A stretch of 64,000 nt of DNA, taken from contig JACTAT010000010.1 in the NCBI GenBank assembly GCA_014526335.1, positions 1,398,330 to 1,462,329 of the forward strand, in the 5' to 3' direction. The DNA comes from Chrysaora quinquecirrha. Taxonomy: Eukaryota > Cnidaria > Scyphozoa > Semaeostomeae > Pelagiidae. Shown piece after piece: positions 34,230-41,414 of this stretch (position 1 is the first letter of the stretch; each line of letters opens with the position of its first letter). The position numbers were made by a program, and so were the translations under genes. The notes under the pieces were generated by a model that made no database searches, was not told where the DNA came from, and saw only the letters and a program-made list of their open reading frames with translations.

Positions 34230-35185
34230 TTGATGGTGGTGATGGTGATGGTTATGATGGTGATGATGTGATTTTGATTTTGATTACTACGATTATGGTG
34301 ATGAAGATAATGATTATAATGATAATGAATATGATGTTGATGATTTGCTTAATTTATGGTTTGTTTGTTGATTAATCTATTTGTTTATTTTCTTTATTCG
34401 TCTATTTAGCTTATTAATCTATTTATTTCTTGTTTATTCATTTATAAGTTTATTTATTAAAACTTATTCATTTTTATACAATCGGTTGATTGATGTATCA
34501 TATTGAGCTTGATATTGAAGATGTTCATTGTGATTGATTAAGCAATGAATGGATCGATTGCTGAAACCATTCTTGTTCGTTTTCAAAGGTGATGGAAGAA
34601 ACAGCTTTGAATATCCTTCAGCATGTTCCTGATCCACTTTCCATTGAGAAAATATCAGAAAAATATCCAGTGAAATACGAAGAATCAATGAACACTGTTT
34701 TAGTCCAAGAAGTTTTGAGATACAATAAATTATTATCGACAATCAAGGGAACTTTGAGAGATCTACTAAAAGCATTGAAAGGTCTAGTTGTCATGTCTCA
34801 ACAACTGGAAACAATGTCAGATAAATTGTATAACAACCAAGTGCCGGAAATTTGGGCAAGTAAGGTAAGTGGTATTGTAGATTGTTTATGCAAAATGTTT
34901 CCTTGTAAGGCATGTCTAGACTTATTACCTGAGTCCCAATTTTGTGCTTGCACTGCACCCTGTTATATGCTTTGCGTATTTAGGCCAAGGATGAAGTGTA
35001 AAGTGGGTTTAGTAGCCTTAGGCTAGAAATAAGACTATAAATGAACAATTTTGCTTCGTTTTTATTTATGAAATTTTCTTCTTTCACAGGCATATCCATC
35101 TTTAAAACCTCTTGCTTCATGGGTGACAGATTTAACACAGAGAATGAAATTTATACAAGATTGGATTGAAAATGGAATACCCTCG
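697..35185 (+). CDS. DNAH1: Axonemal dynein heavy chain, DNAH1-like (partial, 34 exons)
   Basis: Heavy chain of an inner-arm axonemal dynein, the ATP-driven motor that bends cilia and sperm flagella. Splicing GT-AG exons in phase gives about 1558 codons that follow the AAA3-to-C-terminus order of the family. Stretches such as [50 protein letters not shown] and [17 protein letters not shown] fit DNAH1 better than DNAH3, DNAH7 or DNAH12 as I know them. Exons: 697-782, 1703-1827, 2738-2945, 3467-3663, 3786-3921, 4800-5008, 5682-5790, 6881-6977, 7510-7629, 8584-8709, 9477-9527, 9641-9739, 10527-10619, 11606-11686, 12931-13017, 16080-16271, 16812-16943, 17107-17352, 19248-19473, 19769-19879, 20494-20578, 21245-21396, 22409-22525, 23835-23917, 24146-24245, 27456-27500, 28129-28287, 29043-29174, 30054-30224, 31079-31258, 32373-32549, 33683-33853, 34589-34864, 35090-35185. 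The start lies upstream of the window and the C-terminus is lost at the N gap. Two expected coding stretches are absent (after 5790; between 17352 and 19248). Confidence 0.93.
1027..1136. mobile_element. MITE, GACATGTCGCGCG family, short copy
   Basis: Ends resemble the inverted motif GGCTAAACTAGGAGACATG and its complement CCTCCTAGTTTAGCCAGGCC. Related copies lie at 17434, 22185, 28404 and 31388. This copy is little more than the two ends joined. Confidence 0.6.
2026..2650. repeat. Degenerate GGTATA hexamer minisatellite
   Basis: More than 600 bp of GGTATA/GGTATT/GGTAAA units in the DNAH1 intron before exon 2738. The complementary motif (CCTATACCAATACC) sits at 1846-1875 just after the upstream donor, and again at 2700-2720 just before the acceptor, so strand polarity flips across the intron. 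The long open frames here are repeat artefacts. Confidence 0.9.
4007..4150. repeat. ATCACAGAGTA minisatellite
   Basis: Irregular direct repeats of ATCACAGAGTA and AATCACA in the intron after exon 3786-3921. Non-coding. Confidence 0.7.
4400..4680 (-). mobile_element. SINE family C (tRNA-like), diverged copy
   Basis: On the minus strand it carries an A-box-like TAGCTAAGTAG and a B-box-like GTTCGTATC region; on the plus strand it reads GGCTATGTTGAGCCTTC, GGCAAACACTAGAATAGAT and CTGCATGATCAGAGAGCC. Better copies lie at 19905, 21430 and 57035. Confidence 0.6.
5791..6054 (+). mobile_element. SINE family A, class II tRNA-derived, inside a DNAH1 exon
   Basis: The head TGGCCGAGTAGTCAAGG (A box) and GTGGGTTCGAATCTCGTC (B box) has the layout of a Leu/Ser-type tRNA. 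It is followed by a shared body (CCATCCTTCCGAGGTCGG, CAGTCTGGGGGCACAAGC) and a tail of CTTG repeats. Sister copies lie at 23449 and 33391. It begins directly after DNAH1 coding sequence. Confidence 0.85.
6055..6790. repeat. Tandem array, about 196-bp unit
   Basis: Four head-to-tail copies. The landmark AACATTGTTTGATAAGC recurs near 6150, 6342, 6538 and 6734 (spacing 192, 196, 196). The motif AAACATTGTTTGAT links it to the CCCTGGCC MITE family at 29188 and 58212. The two near-identical 67-codon open frames are read out of the repeat and are not genes. Confidence 0.9.
6881..16943 (+). CDS. DNAH1: DNAH1 exons covering the stalk and microtubule-binding domain
   Basis: Ten exons. They open with [19 protein letters not shown] (6881-6977), then the first coiled coil of the stalk: [18 protein letters not shown] (7510-7629) and the Lys/Glu-rich [19 protein letters not shown] (8584-8709) ending [11 protein letters not shown]. 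Exons 9477-9527, 9641-9739 ([19 protein letters not shown]), 10527-10619, 11606-11686 and 12931-13017 carry the microtubule-binding tip ([46 protein letters not shown]). Exon 16080-16271 is the returning coiled coil ([20 protein letters not shown]) and 16812-16943 leads into AAA5 ([26 protein letters not shown]). All splice phases agree. The 3-kb intron 13018-16079 contains a foldback element. Confidence 0.92.
7690..8480. repeat. AAGTT/AAAGT microsatellite split by a MITE
   Basis: Pentameric AAGTT, AAAGT and GAGTT repeats from 7690 to 8110, continuing at 8434-8478 after an inserted inverted-repeat element. It lies in the DNAH1 intron between exons 7510-7629 and 8584-8709. Confidence 0.85.
8133..8431. 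mobile_element. Palindromic MITE inside the AAGTT microsatellite
   Basis: Terminal inverted repeats of about 50 bp. The left end reads AGCCTGGATTCCATG followed by GAGTGGCTGTGCCAGTGCTG; the right end is its complement, ending CATGGAAGCCAGGCT. It is noticeably GC-richer than its surroundings. No transposase is present. Confidence 0.75.
9228..9415 (+). mobile_element. SINE family D (tRNA-like)
   Basis: GGGTTCGAGCCC is a B-box match, preceded by a degenerate head (GTCGTGGTGTAGTCCAGC) and followed by GGTCGAGGTC and a conserved tail, GGCGCTAAAACACCATTTCA. A second copy lies at 31697-31900. Confidence 0.7.
11127..11166. repeat. ATATC pentamer microsatellite
   Basis: Eight perfect ATATC units in the intron 10620-11605. 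Confidence 0.9.
11803..12552. mobile_element. Long-TIR DNA element with a nested SINE
   Basis: The left arm 11803-11960 and right arm about 12390-12552 are diverged inverted repeats of about 160 bp. Both carry CAAAGAGGTCTGGG at the end, then GAAGATGG...GACATC, GATTGCAATCGCTT-like and CAAATTCACG-like blocks. The space between is mostly a SINE family B copy. A single arm of the same family is at 16385-16475. No transposase frame is seen. Confidence 0.7.
12013..12301 (-). mobile_element. SINE family B (tRNA-like), minus strand
   Basis: The minus strand reads GTCTCTGTAGCGCAGTGG, then GGGTTCGAGCCACG-type B box, GAGATAACAACCTTAGG, ACCTGGTCAGTAGTTATGAG and a tail ending ACGGTAACTTTAC. It matches 22628-22925 nearly end to end. 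It lies inside the TIR element 11803-12552. Confidence 0.8.
12608..12833. mobile_element. Palindromic MITE, TTCCGCAAAAGATGGC family, copy 1
   Basis: The two halves are inverted copies: CTTCCGCAAAAGATGGC, then GAATAATTTCCTTAG on the left, and CTAAGGAAATTATTC-like, then CATCTTTTGCGGAA on the right, with a short spacer at about 12715-12740. A second copy lies at 54600-54812. It is non-coding. Confidence 0.85.
14209..15826. mobile_element. 1.6-kb foldback-type DNA element in a DNAH1 intron
   Basis: Ends are TATGGCGCGCAATTACCGCC and its complement, flanked on both sides by TACCAC (14203-14208 and 15827-15832), a candidate 6-bp target duplication. The arms (14209-14590 and 15420-15826) are inverted copies, each ending inward in about four direct repeats of a TTTCATGTCAAGTTTCAGAT unit. 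The unique core 14590-15420 has short open frames on both strands (14946-15148 plus, reading [17 protein letters not shown]; 15094-15306 minus) that I do not recognise. Outside it a second, weaker inverted repeat (13995-14060 with 15930-15995) suggests insertion into an older element. Confidence 0.8.
16385..16475. mobile_element. Solo arm of the AGGTCTGGG TIR element
   Basis: GACCCAGACCTCTTTG with GAATTCCCTTATACTC and TCTACCATTTTCCGG matches the right arm of 11803-12552. Confidence 0.55.
17107..24245 (+). CDS. DNAH1: DNAH1 exons covering AAA5 and the AAA5-AAA6 linker
   Basis: Exon 17107-17352 encodes the first part of AAA5 ([47 protein letters not shown]). The next recognised exon, 19248-19473, resumes at [20 protein letters not shown], so the rest of AAA5 (about 117 codons, roughly EKDNG... 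to ...TLSP in the family) is missing from an intron filled with simple repeats. After it come 19769-19879 ([19 protein letters not shown]), 20494-20578 ([18 protein letters not shown]), 21245-21396 ([20 protein letters not shown]), 22409-22525 ([16 protein letters not shown]), 23835-23917 and 24146-24245 ([20 protein letters not shown]). Exon 19248 has a poor polypyrimidine tract and exon 19473 a weak donor (gtgcat). Confidence 0.9.
17434..17695. mobile_element. MITE, GACATGTCGCGCG family
   Basis: Left end GGCCTGGCTAAACTAGGAGA then CATGTCGCGCGCGACAT, followed by internal GTCTCCCAGTTTAGCCAC and CGCATGTTTAGCCACCCTGG blocks shared with 28404-28670 and 31388-31637. The right terminus is lost. Confidence 0.7.
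17723..17771. repeat. AACT tetramer microsatellite
   Basis: About twelve AACT units between the MITE at 17434 and a stretch (17780-18085) where I see no feature. Confidence 0.9.
18090..18665. repeat. ACC/ATC-rich trinucleotide repeat region
   Basis: AAT and CAT repeats at 18130-18210, then about 440 bp of imperfect CACCAC/CCCCTA units. Strong C/A strand bias makes long open frames in several phases, none of them genes. This occupies the place where a DNAH1 AAA5 exon is expected. Confidence 0.9.
18935..19230. repeat. GTGATTACTT and GATTGAT minisatellites
   Basis: Short GTGATTACTT repeats (18938-18975), then GATTGATGATT units up to about 19 bp before the acceptor of DNAH1 exon 19248-19473, leaving that acceptor almost no polypyrimidine tract. 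Confidence 0.85.
19905..20425 (-). mobile_element. SINE family C, head-to-tail copies
   Basis: Two adjacent copies. The landmark TTTCGGCTATGTT recurs about 257 bp apart (19953 and 20210). On the minus strand each tRNA-like head reads TAGCTCAGTGGAATTGTCG (A box) and a degenerate B box. The intron is 19880-20493. Confidence 0.7.
21430..22040 (-). mobile_element. SINE family C, two to three tandem copies
   Basis: Repeated tRNA-like heads are visible on the minus strand near 21450-21520, 21670-21735 and 21905-21960, with GGCTATGTTGAACCTTC-type spacers. They lie in the DNAH1 intron 21397-22408 next to a MITE. Confidence 0.65.
22185..22338. mobile_element. MITE, GACATGTCGCGCG family
   Basis: CTGGCTGAACTAGGAGACAT at the left, TGTCGCGCGCGACATGTCTC near the right end, with the shared CAAATTTTGTCGCGCGCTGC block between. 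Confidence 0.7.
22628..22925 (+). mobile_element. SINE family B (tRNA-like)
   Basis: Head GTCTCTGTGGCGCAG and TTAGCGCGCTGGGCTCAC, B box GTGGGTTCGATTCACGG, body GCAGAGATAACAACCTTGGG and GGTACCCGGTCGGCAG, tail ACGGTAACTTTACTTTAC. The class I tRNA origin is clear; which tRNA is not certain. It matches 12013-12301 in reverse. Confidence 0.85.
23449..23762 (+). mobile_element. SINE family A with a long GCTT tail
   Basis: Best-preserved tRNA-like head in the window: TATGGCCGAGTGGTTAAGGC (A box) and GTGGGTTCGAATCTCGTC (B box), closing with GGGACCAC. The shared body is followed by about 17 GCTT units, evidently this family's 3' tail. It ends 72 bp before DNAH1 exon 23835-23917. Confidence 0.9.
24271..27360. 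repeat. Satellite-like tandem array, about 167-bp unit
   Basis: After 25 bp of intron the left end of a CCCTGGCC MITE (TTAGGCCCTGGTAAACGATC) appears, followed by degenerate units and then about 15 regular units. The landmark CCTAACCATCAAACATTTGC recurs at 24784, 24951, 25119, 25287, 25453 and so on to 27131, spacing 166-169 bp. Unit variants (for example GATCACGTCGCAAACATTGC versus GGCCACGTTGCAAAAGATTG) recur in blocks, which suggests multi-unit exchange. The last unit runs into a MITE-like right end (AACAATGTTTGATC, 27331-27344). Confidence 0.92.
27456..35185 (+). CDS. DNAH1: DNAH1 exons covering AAA6 and the C-terminal region
   Basis: Nine exons. 27456-27500 is a 15-codon mini-exon ([15 protein letters not shown]). 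28129-28287 and 29043-29174 hold AAA6 ([48 protein letters not shown]). 30054-30224 gives [20 protein letters not shown] and 31079-31258 gives [17 protein letters not shown]. 32373-32549 has [17 protein letters not shown], 33683-33853 [18 protein letters not shown], 34589-34864 [15 protein letters not shown] and 35090-35185 [15 protein letters not shown] ending at GIPS. The family continues with a conserved aromatic stretch and about 115 more residues to the end. None of this is seen in 35186-35394, so it should lie in the N gap or be lost with it. Confidence 0.93.
27655..28110 (-). mobile_element. 5'-truncated LINE, end of the reverse transcriptase ORF and 3' UTR
   Basis: Minus-strand codons 28103-27894 read [18 protein letters not shown], then [19 protein letters not shown], the typical C-terminal tail of non-LTR retrotransposon polymerases after the RT domain. 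It is followed by an AT-rich 3' region and a TTA-rich tail (27660-27690). It stops about 20 bp before the acceptor of DNAH1 exon 28129-28287. Clade not assigned. Confidence 0.7.
28404..28670. mobile_element. MITE, GACATGTCGCGCG family
   Basis: Left end GGCCTTGTTTAACTAGGAGA, right end CTTGACATGTCTCCTAGTTA, with the internal block TTGCTCGCTTGTCACTCGCA shared with 17434-17695. Confidence 0.75.
29188..29670. mobile_element. MITE pair, CCCTGGCC family
   Basis: Left end GGCCCTGGCCAAAAGATCAA, right end TTGATGGTTAGGCCAGGGC: inverted termini. A second left end (TAGGCCCTTTCCAAATGATC, 29424) shows two copies in a row. The element starts 13 bp after the donor of DNAH1 exon 29043-29174. Confidence 0.75.
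31388..31637. mobile_element. MITE, GACATGTCGCGCG family
   Basis: AAGCTAAGAGACATGTCACG at the left, internal GTCGCGCGCTGCAAAGTTTC and GGTGGCTAATCTGGGAGACA, and a decayed right end near GTCCAGGCCTT. Confidence 0.7.
31697..31900 (+). mobile_element. SINE family D (tRNA-like)
   Basis: Matches 9228-9415: GGTGCTGTGGTGTCTTGGTA head, GTTCGGGTCCCAGC in place of the B box, CCAGCGTCGAGGCC, then GGTGCTAAAAACTCCATTTC and CACCTTCACTTTTACCTTC. Confidence 0.65.
33391..33650 (+). mobile_element. SINE family A
   Basis: GTGTGGCCGAGTGATCAAGG A box and GTGGGTTCGAATCTCGTCG B box (a GTGGGTTC unit is duplicated just before it), the shared body CCATCCTTCCGAGGTCGG, short GCTTG tail. It ends 33 bp upstream of DNAH1 exon 33683-33853. 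Confidence 0.85.
34146..34340. repeat. GAT trinucleotide repeat
   Basis: About 35 GAT/GAC units, reading as poly-Asp, in the intron 33854-34588. Not coding. Confidence 0.9.
34955..35030 (+). mobile_element. SINE family B, 3' fragment
   Basis: CACCCTGTTATATGCTTTGC, AGGATGAAGTGTAAAGT and GTAGCCTTAGGCTA match the 3' half of 22628-22925. Confidence 0.65.
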
Positions 35186-35219
35186 GTAGGATCAGGCATT
35201 CGCCTATTTCTTTGCCTGG

Positions 35220-35264
35220 GTGCAGCCTCAACTCATCTTTCGGTGAGACGAGTTGAGGCTGCAC
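35220..35264. repeat. Perfect 15-bp inverted repeat
   Basis: GTGCAGCCTCAACTC (35220-35234) and its exact complement GAGTTGAGGCTGCAC (35250-35264) with a 15-base loop. It sits 35 bp after the last visible DNAH1 donor and is probably a small transposon remnant. Confidence 0.7.
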
Positions 35265-35394
35265 GCAGAATACTATTTCTTGGCTTCAAATGTTTGTGCC
35301 CCTTAGCAATTCGATTTGTACCAACTCACGCCTATTTCTCTAAGATAACATAGGTTTGTTGTAAGCCTGCATGTTTCTAGAATTTGATATTTTG

Positions 35395-35894
35395 NNNNNN
35401 NNNNNNNNNNNNNNNNNNNNNNNNNNNNNNNNNNNNNNNNNNNNNNNNNNNNNNNNNNNNNNNNNNNNNNNNNNNNNNNNNNNNNNNNNNNNNNNNNNNN
35501 NNNNNNNNNNNNNNNNNNNNNNNNNNNNNNNNNNNNNNNNNNNNNNNNNNNNNNNNNNNNNNNNNNNNNNNNNNNNNNNNNNNNNNNNNNNNNNNNNNNN
35601 NNNNNNNNNNNNNNNNNNNNNNNNNNNNNNNNNNNNNNNNNNNNNNNNNNNNNNNNNNNNNNNNNNNNNNNNNNNNNNNNNNNNNNNNNNNNNNNNNNNN
35701 NNNNNNNNNNNNNNNNNNNNNNNNNNNNNNNNNNNNNNNNNNNNNNNNNNNNNNNNNNNNNNNNNNNNNNNNNNNNNNNNNNNNNNNNNNNNNNNNNNNN
35801 NNNNNNNNNNNNNNNNNNNNNNNNNNNNNNNNNNNNNNNNNNNNNNNNNNNNNNNNNNNNNNNNNNNNNNNNNNNNNNNNNNNNNNNNNNNNNN
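35395..35894. other. Assembly gap (500 N)
   Basis: Exactly 500 N, probably a placeholder of unknown true size. Missing here or next to it: the DNAH1 C-terminus with its stop and 3' end, and the promoter and first coding exon(s) of RIOK3. Confidence 0.98.
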
Positions 35895-36006
35895 CAAAGC
35901 CAATATAGGGGTGTGCCCATGGTGGTGTCCTTGAACGAGATTTTCAGGATACAGTGAGCCAAACATCAAAATTTACCAGTTAATTGGTATTTGTTTCCAA
36001 GTTTAG

Positions 36007-39000
36007 ATATCTGAGAACATACTAGAGGATGTTTTGTTATTTTGTCAACACTTTGTCATAGATGTTGGAACTCCAGATACTGAAAATGATCTGCTGATGG
36101 CCCAGTTGCTACAGTTGGAGTTTAACAAGGAATACGATGAATTCATCAAAGCGAAAGAGAAGATTGTTAATAAGGATAGTAATGGTAGGTGCCACGTTTT
36201 GTTATAGCATCTTGTTTATAGGTCTGCGAAAATTTCTTGGGTGTTTTGTTTTGATGCTATAGTGGGGCCTCTTATTTTGAGTTCAGAAGCTGCAAAGCTG
36301 CAAAAAAAAATCAGCCCAATGCGGATACATCAGCTGTGCAATGCAGCTTATTCTGAAGCTGCAAACTGTAGAAAAAGCATTGTGAATTCGGCAAGCCACA
36401 CACAAAAAAGGTCAGAGCCCTGAAGCTGCAAACCTATAATAGGCACCCTATAGTGCATCCTCAATTAACCTAAAACAGATTTTGTTAAACCTAGACTGGA
36501 ACAAGTCTCCAAAGTGTAAATTTTTCATATCTGAATAACTTACTGATTCTCCAAACATCTTTGGGCTTCAAAATTTATCAGTGACACTTATCAGATAGTT
36601 CTGAGCTTGTGTTATGGTATGCAGCATCGCATAATAAACTTATTTTCTCTAAGGTGTGTCGATAATCAAGGATACACAGTGGTGCTGATGAATTTGTAAA
36701 GGCCTCGTTTCTTTTTCAAACATTATTGCTAGAAAAAGTGGAAACATCTCAGGACATATTTAAAAGGTTTTTTCCATATGAAACTCCCCAGAGTATAAAC
36801 ATCAGAAACAGACCGAAACAATCGAGGAAAGCGAAATATACCCAGATGCAGATCGAAATGCACCAATCAGAAAGTAGCGCTGAGTTTTAAACACGAATCA
36901 GCTTGCGCGATACAGCAGGAATGCCAATAGGATTAACTGAAGAGTCAAACTGAGAAACGAAGTTCTTTGTCAACACAGAAGGCAACAAATAATTTTTCAG
37001 CGTTTGAAACATTGAAACGTTTGTCTCTAACGTTTATACTCTGAGGAGTATCAGAAGAAAAAAGCTTTTAAGCATGTCCAGAGATGTTTCCGCTGTTTCT
37101 CATAATTTTGAAATTTTGCACCACTCAAAACTATTTACAAACCATTGTTAATAGATTTCTCTTTGTACTTTCTAGTGACACTTTCCTTTGAGAAATATCG
37201 TTACTTCCATGATCGTCATGGGGTGGAGTTATCAGATGGTAGCAATGAGGATGATGAGGAAGATGAAGATGATGATGATGATTCTTTTGAAGAAGATAAT
37301 ACCAGACAGGTAACAAGCAGAAATGCCATGGGACCTGGCAAGGATATCATCACGAAGCACGATGCAACGGTATGTGGCAGGAAAAACACAAAATTTGTTG
37401 AGAATTTTCCTCCACATTTTGCTGCTGGAAACGTATCATCAAAAGACCTGGATCTGAAATTGCCCAATCATGTTTACAACACATTGAAAACTCACTCAAT
37501 GAGGGAAGAAAAATACAGTCATAAAGTACATGACAGAAGAGAATATGCCACACATGATCAAGCTCTTGATCCAAAGACAAGGATTATGTTGTATAAACTG
37601 GTCAACAGTGAAGTTCTTGAAGGCATTAGTGGATGTATAAGCACTGGAAAAGAGGCTGTTGTGTTCCACGCAAAAGGAGGCTTGTAAGTAATGGCTCTTT
37701 TGCGCTATTTTAACTTATTTCAATTGCTTCATGATTTTCATTTATAGATTTATTATTCTATGTCGTAAAAAATTGGTCAACTTTTTGAAAGAGCAAAAAC
37801 ACAAGGGCATCTCTGCTTGTTCCATGGACATATAGTAATGGAAAACGTCCAATTTTGCTTTGAAATAGTGATTGGTCTAAAAGAGATTGCATCTCAACAA
37901 AAAGCAGCATTCTTATTTTAGACATATTTCTTTCTAAGTTATTTTCCGTTGCTTCTTAGATGTGGTGATGACGTCTTTCCAAATGAATGTGCCATCAAGG
38001 TTTACAAAACCACGCTGATTGAGTTCAAAACACGTGACAAGTACATCAAGGATGACTTCAGATTCCGTGATCGTTACAGCAAGCAGAACCCAAGGAAAAT
38101 TGTTCGTTTATGGGCTGAGAAAGAAATGAGAAATTTAAAAAGGTATTTTTTGTATTTTTATCTGAACATTGCGACCTGTTTTCACCTCTTTATGTGTTAT
38201 GCTCTTTGAGTGATCTGTGGAATACGGTGACTACCGGCAAATGAGAACTTTTCATTTCGACACTTGACATTGTTAGGGTTGGTAGCTAATTTTTGAATGC
38301 AATTCTAAGCAACTAGGGCTGAGATCAACGTTAAGCATCGTTAAGGGCTCGGCCAAGAAGCTGTGAGCAACTACAAAACAAGGGAGACGTTGCCTTCGTG
38401 AACCTTTTACCAGTTCAAATCGTTTTGTTTATACTCCAAAACGTATGTCGTGCCGATTTTGAGTATCACTTTCGCTGGAAAAGTGCCAAATTTGACTAGC
38501 CCTAACGAAAGTACAAAGAGATAAGAGAATGTGCTAAGAGCTTAAACTTAAGTAGCTCATAAGCAACCCCGAGGGCTGAAAGCCCAGATATTATAGCAAT
38601 TTCGAGGTCTGGCTCTGGGTCAAGTTGCTTATTGAAAAAAGTGTGTTTAAAAAACATAAAGGAGAATATATTTGACTTAAAACCCACGCAGAAGCCTATA
38701 GCTTTATCTTACCGCCTCTGTAGATGCTTAGTTAAAAATTTTGCTAGAAAGAGGGAGCTTTTTAGAGAGGTAGCTAATCCAAAGATGTGGTGTATTACAG
38801 CCTTATTTAACGGAGATGCATTTTAGCGTTATTCGATTACTGTTTGCAGTTTTTCGTAGCTTAAGGCCCTGGCCCATAAGCTAAATTTGTTTTGCGATGC
38901 TCTTGAAATATGCTCGACGCAGGCCAAAAAATGTTTGGAAAGCAATGTTTTGTGACATGCCAAAACCACAGAATAGGGACCACAGAATAAGAATTGATCC

Positions 39001-40560
39001 TATTCTGTGCCAAACCGTTCAAACATTTTACGAAAAATTATGTCAAACAATGTTGATTCGATCATACAATGCTTTATATGTGTTATAATGCTTTTCAAAC
39101 ACTTCTTTTTTAGGATGCACGAGAGCACGATTAACTGCCCACAAGTCCTTCTTTTGAGAAAACATATTTTAGTCATGAGTTTTATTGGACAGAATCAAAA
39201 GCCAGCACCAAAAATTAAAGACGCAAAATTGTCAAATTCTGGTTTTGCAACAGCCTATGAACAATGTATAGAGGTTTGTAATTATTGTACTTGCTTTTGC
39301 AAGTCAAAATAGGCGAAAAAGATGCTTGAACAAGTCGAAATAGGACCACCAAGTTATATTGCTTTCTCTTCCGGACTGAGATCAGGGCTAACTTCTGTTG
39401 CTTGTACTACGAAAACAGGTTTTTATTGCGTTCTTAGATAAAAAATATGTTGTATCCTGGTTAATGAATTAATGCACTTATCTATCTACAATTTCTCCCA
39501 CAGATGATGAAAAAGATGTACCAAGAGTGTAACTTAATCCATGCTGATCTAAGTGAATACAATATGCTATGGCATGAAGATAAACTATGGTTCATTGATG
39601 TCAGTCAGTCAATTGAACCAATTCATCCAAGAGCATTGGAATTCCTCGTCAGAGACTGCACGAATGTTGTGAATTTTTTCCAGAAAGTTGGTGTTGCTAA
39701 TGTCATGACAGTTGAAGAACTTTTCAATTTTGTTTCTGGTTTGGATATCACAGGGAAAGAGGAGGATTTCTTGAATCAGGTAAGGGAGAGTTTTATTTAA
39801 TTTTTATTAATTTTGGGACGTATTTCTTTTGTAACTTTGTGTTTCTGAAAGCGGTAGACTTAGCAGGAAAAGTTTTCTGTATCAAAATAACACAGCTACT
39901 GAAAACAACTAAGGCCGACTGAACAAACTAGCCTCAAACCTTAGAGGCAGAAGGTTTTGGAGACACTACAAATCTGCCGTTTTCAGAAGACGGTACCGAA
40001 AAACACGCTTCCAAGCCTACCGAAAATAGCTGTTTTTCCATCACAATCATCTATCAAATGGTCGTGTCAACCTAGCGCTCTGAGGAAATCATAGCTTTCC
40101 AAAGGAAAACGATGGGCATTGAGATTAATGCACTTTTCGGGAAACTTCAGCGCGCTAACAGGTTTGGGCGAGGGCCGGTGAGTTATTGGGAGAAACTTTA
40201 TGCAGAACCTGCCTCGCGAAGACAACGTATTATCAACTCGGCTGAGAGAAAATCAAGAAATTTGCACATTACTTGTTGAAGTTTCTTACTCTTATTCGTC
40301 ATTTGCATAGTTTGTTATCTTGGGAACAGCTTTCTTAAAAGCTCTTGTGAGTTCCTTGCTCTGACAAGCTACGCATCAATCAAAGCACTATATTATTAAA
40401 CGGCGATCAAGTTAGAAAGTTTACGAAAGTCGTTTGTTTTTAGATCCGGGACTACGAAAAGAGTGAAGAGCTGTTAGCCAATGATGCTGCAGAAAAGGAC
40501 TGTAATTTTGATTATTTATTTGACCTTTCGAAGAAAGAACAGGACTCATGTTCAGATTAA
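36007..40560 (+). CDS. RIOK3: Atypical serine/threonine kinase RIO3 (N-terminus missing)
   Basis: RIO-family atypical protein kinase, in animals associated with late 40S ribosomal subunit maturation and innate immune signalling. Exons 36007-36184, 37176-37683, 37960-38142, 39114-39273, 39504-39779 and 40444-40560 (TAA) splice in phase to about 473 codons; human RIOK3 has 519. Order: [20 protein letters not shown] (RIOK3-type N-region), an acidic run ([17 protein letters not shown]), [20 protein letters not shown], nucleotide loop [11 protein letters not shown], the Lys of [27 protein letters not shown], hinge [14 protein letters not shown], catalytic loop [11 protein letters not shown] and metal-binding IDVSQSIEP. 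These choose RIOK3 over RIOK1 and RIOK2. The first exon could instead begin at 36061, after another good acceptor. The remaining N-terminal residues should lie at the N gap. Confidence 0.93.
36715..37125. mobile_element. MITE, GTTTATACTCTGAGGAGT family
   Basis: Inverted arms of about 100 bp: GAAACATCTCAGGACATATT with CCCAGAGTATAAACATCAGA on the left, and CGTTTATACTCTGAGGAGTA with CATGTCCAGAGATGTTTCCG on the right. It fills much of RIOK3 intron 36185-37175. Derivatives lie at 50110 and 54828. Confidence 0.75.
38864..39080. mobile_element. CCCTGGCC-family MITE remnant
   Basis: Left end TTAAGGCCCTGGCCCATAAG with AAACAATG and AAACATTTTACG motifs inside. It ends about 35 bp before RIOK3 exon 39114-39273. 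Confidence 0.5.
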
Positions 40561-41414
40561 GAAATATTTGTAATTTAACGTTAAAAGCAGGGACTCCGGA
40601 GCGATGACAGGGGGCGAACAGGATAGAAAGGGCGATCGATATGGAAGGCGAGCAATGCGAACCGAAAAATGGTAGGGAATTCTCCCTTGCATTCGCATCC
40701 AAGGGCAAGGGTCATCCATACGCCCCCCCTATTCTGGCGTCCCTGGTTGGAGCTTAGTATTTACAGTAGTGCAGCAAAGCCCCATCTCTCTACTTGCTTG
40801 CAGCGTCATATTAAGAGTCCAAATACATGCATGAAGGGTCCAGCGTATACATTATATAAAGGTTTCGAGAGCTGTATCAAGAGCCAAGTATGTTGCCTAC
40901 TGGTTTGCTAAATTTCCTGAACGGATTTTTGTGGGGCAAAATTTCAGCTGCTAGTTTAATTTCGCGGTTTCGTAAGAATCTTTTGTCTAAGTAAAAACGC
41001 ACTCGAAGCTCGTCCATCAATTTTGCGCTAAATTCTCTAGGCAAAAACGGACTTATCCTCGACTTTCCATTCTTGCAACAAAAGCGTTTCTAGCCTTACA
41101 CACTTTTCCGTTATTGCAAAAGTCGCAAATGTTTTTGAAATTGTAATCAAGGGTAATAAAGAATTTCTATGTAAACTTTGTGTAAACCAGTCTTTAAATT
41201 ATTCGTAAGTTCATATTGGTAGATGAGTGAAGAAATGAATAAAAAGCATAACATTTTTTGAAAACATCGTTTTCTCTATGCTGGAATGATAAAAAATAAT
41301 TCAAGAACGTTTATTCGTTGAAATCAACTACAGCTTTTCAGTAATTAATTACTGTGAACTTATAAGCAACAAAAGAACGCTTTTATCATCAAAGTCTTGT
41401 TAACGTTCACGTCT
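40561..41414. other. RIOK3 / P450 tail-to-tail spacer with polyadenylation signals
   Basis: About 850 bp between two convergent stop codons. AATAAA at 41155-41160 suits RIOK3, giving a 3' UTR of about 600 bases. TTTATT at 41310-41315 is AATAAA for the minus-strand P450, about 100 bases past its stop. No other gene is seen. Confidence 0.5.

Noticed and set aside
35303..35969. Open frames spanning the N run
   Set aside because: Produced by unknown bases only.
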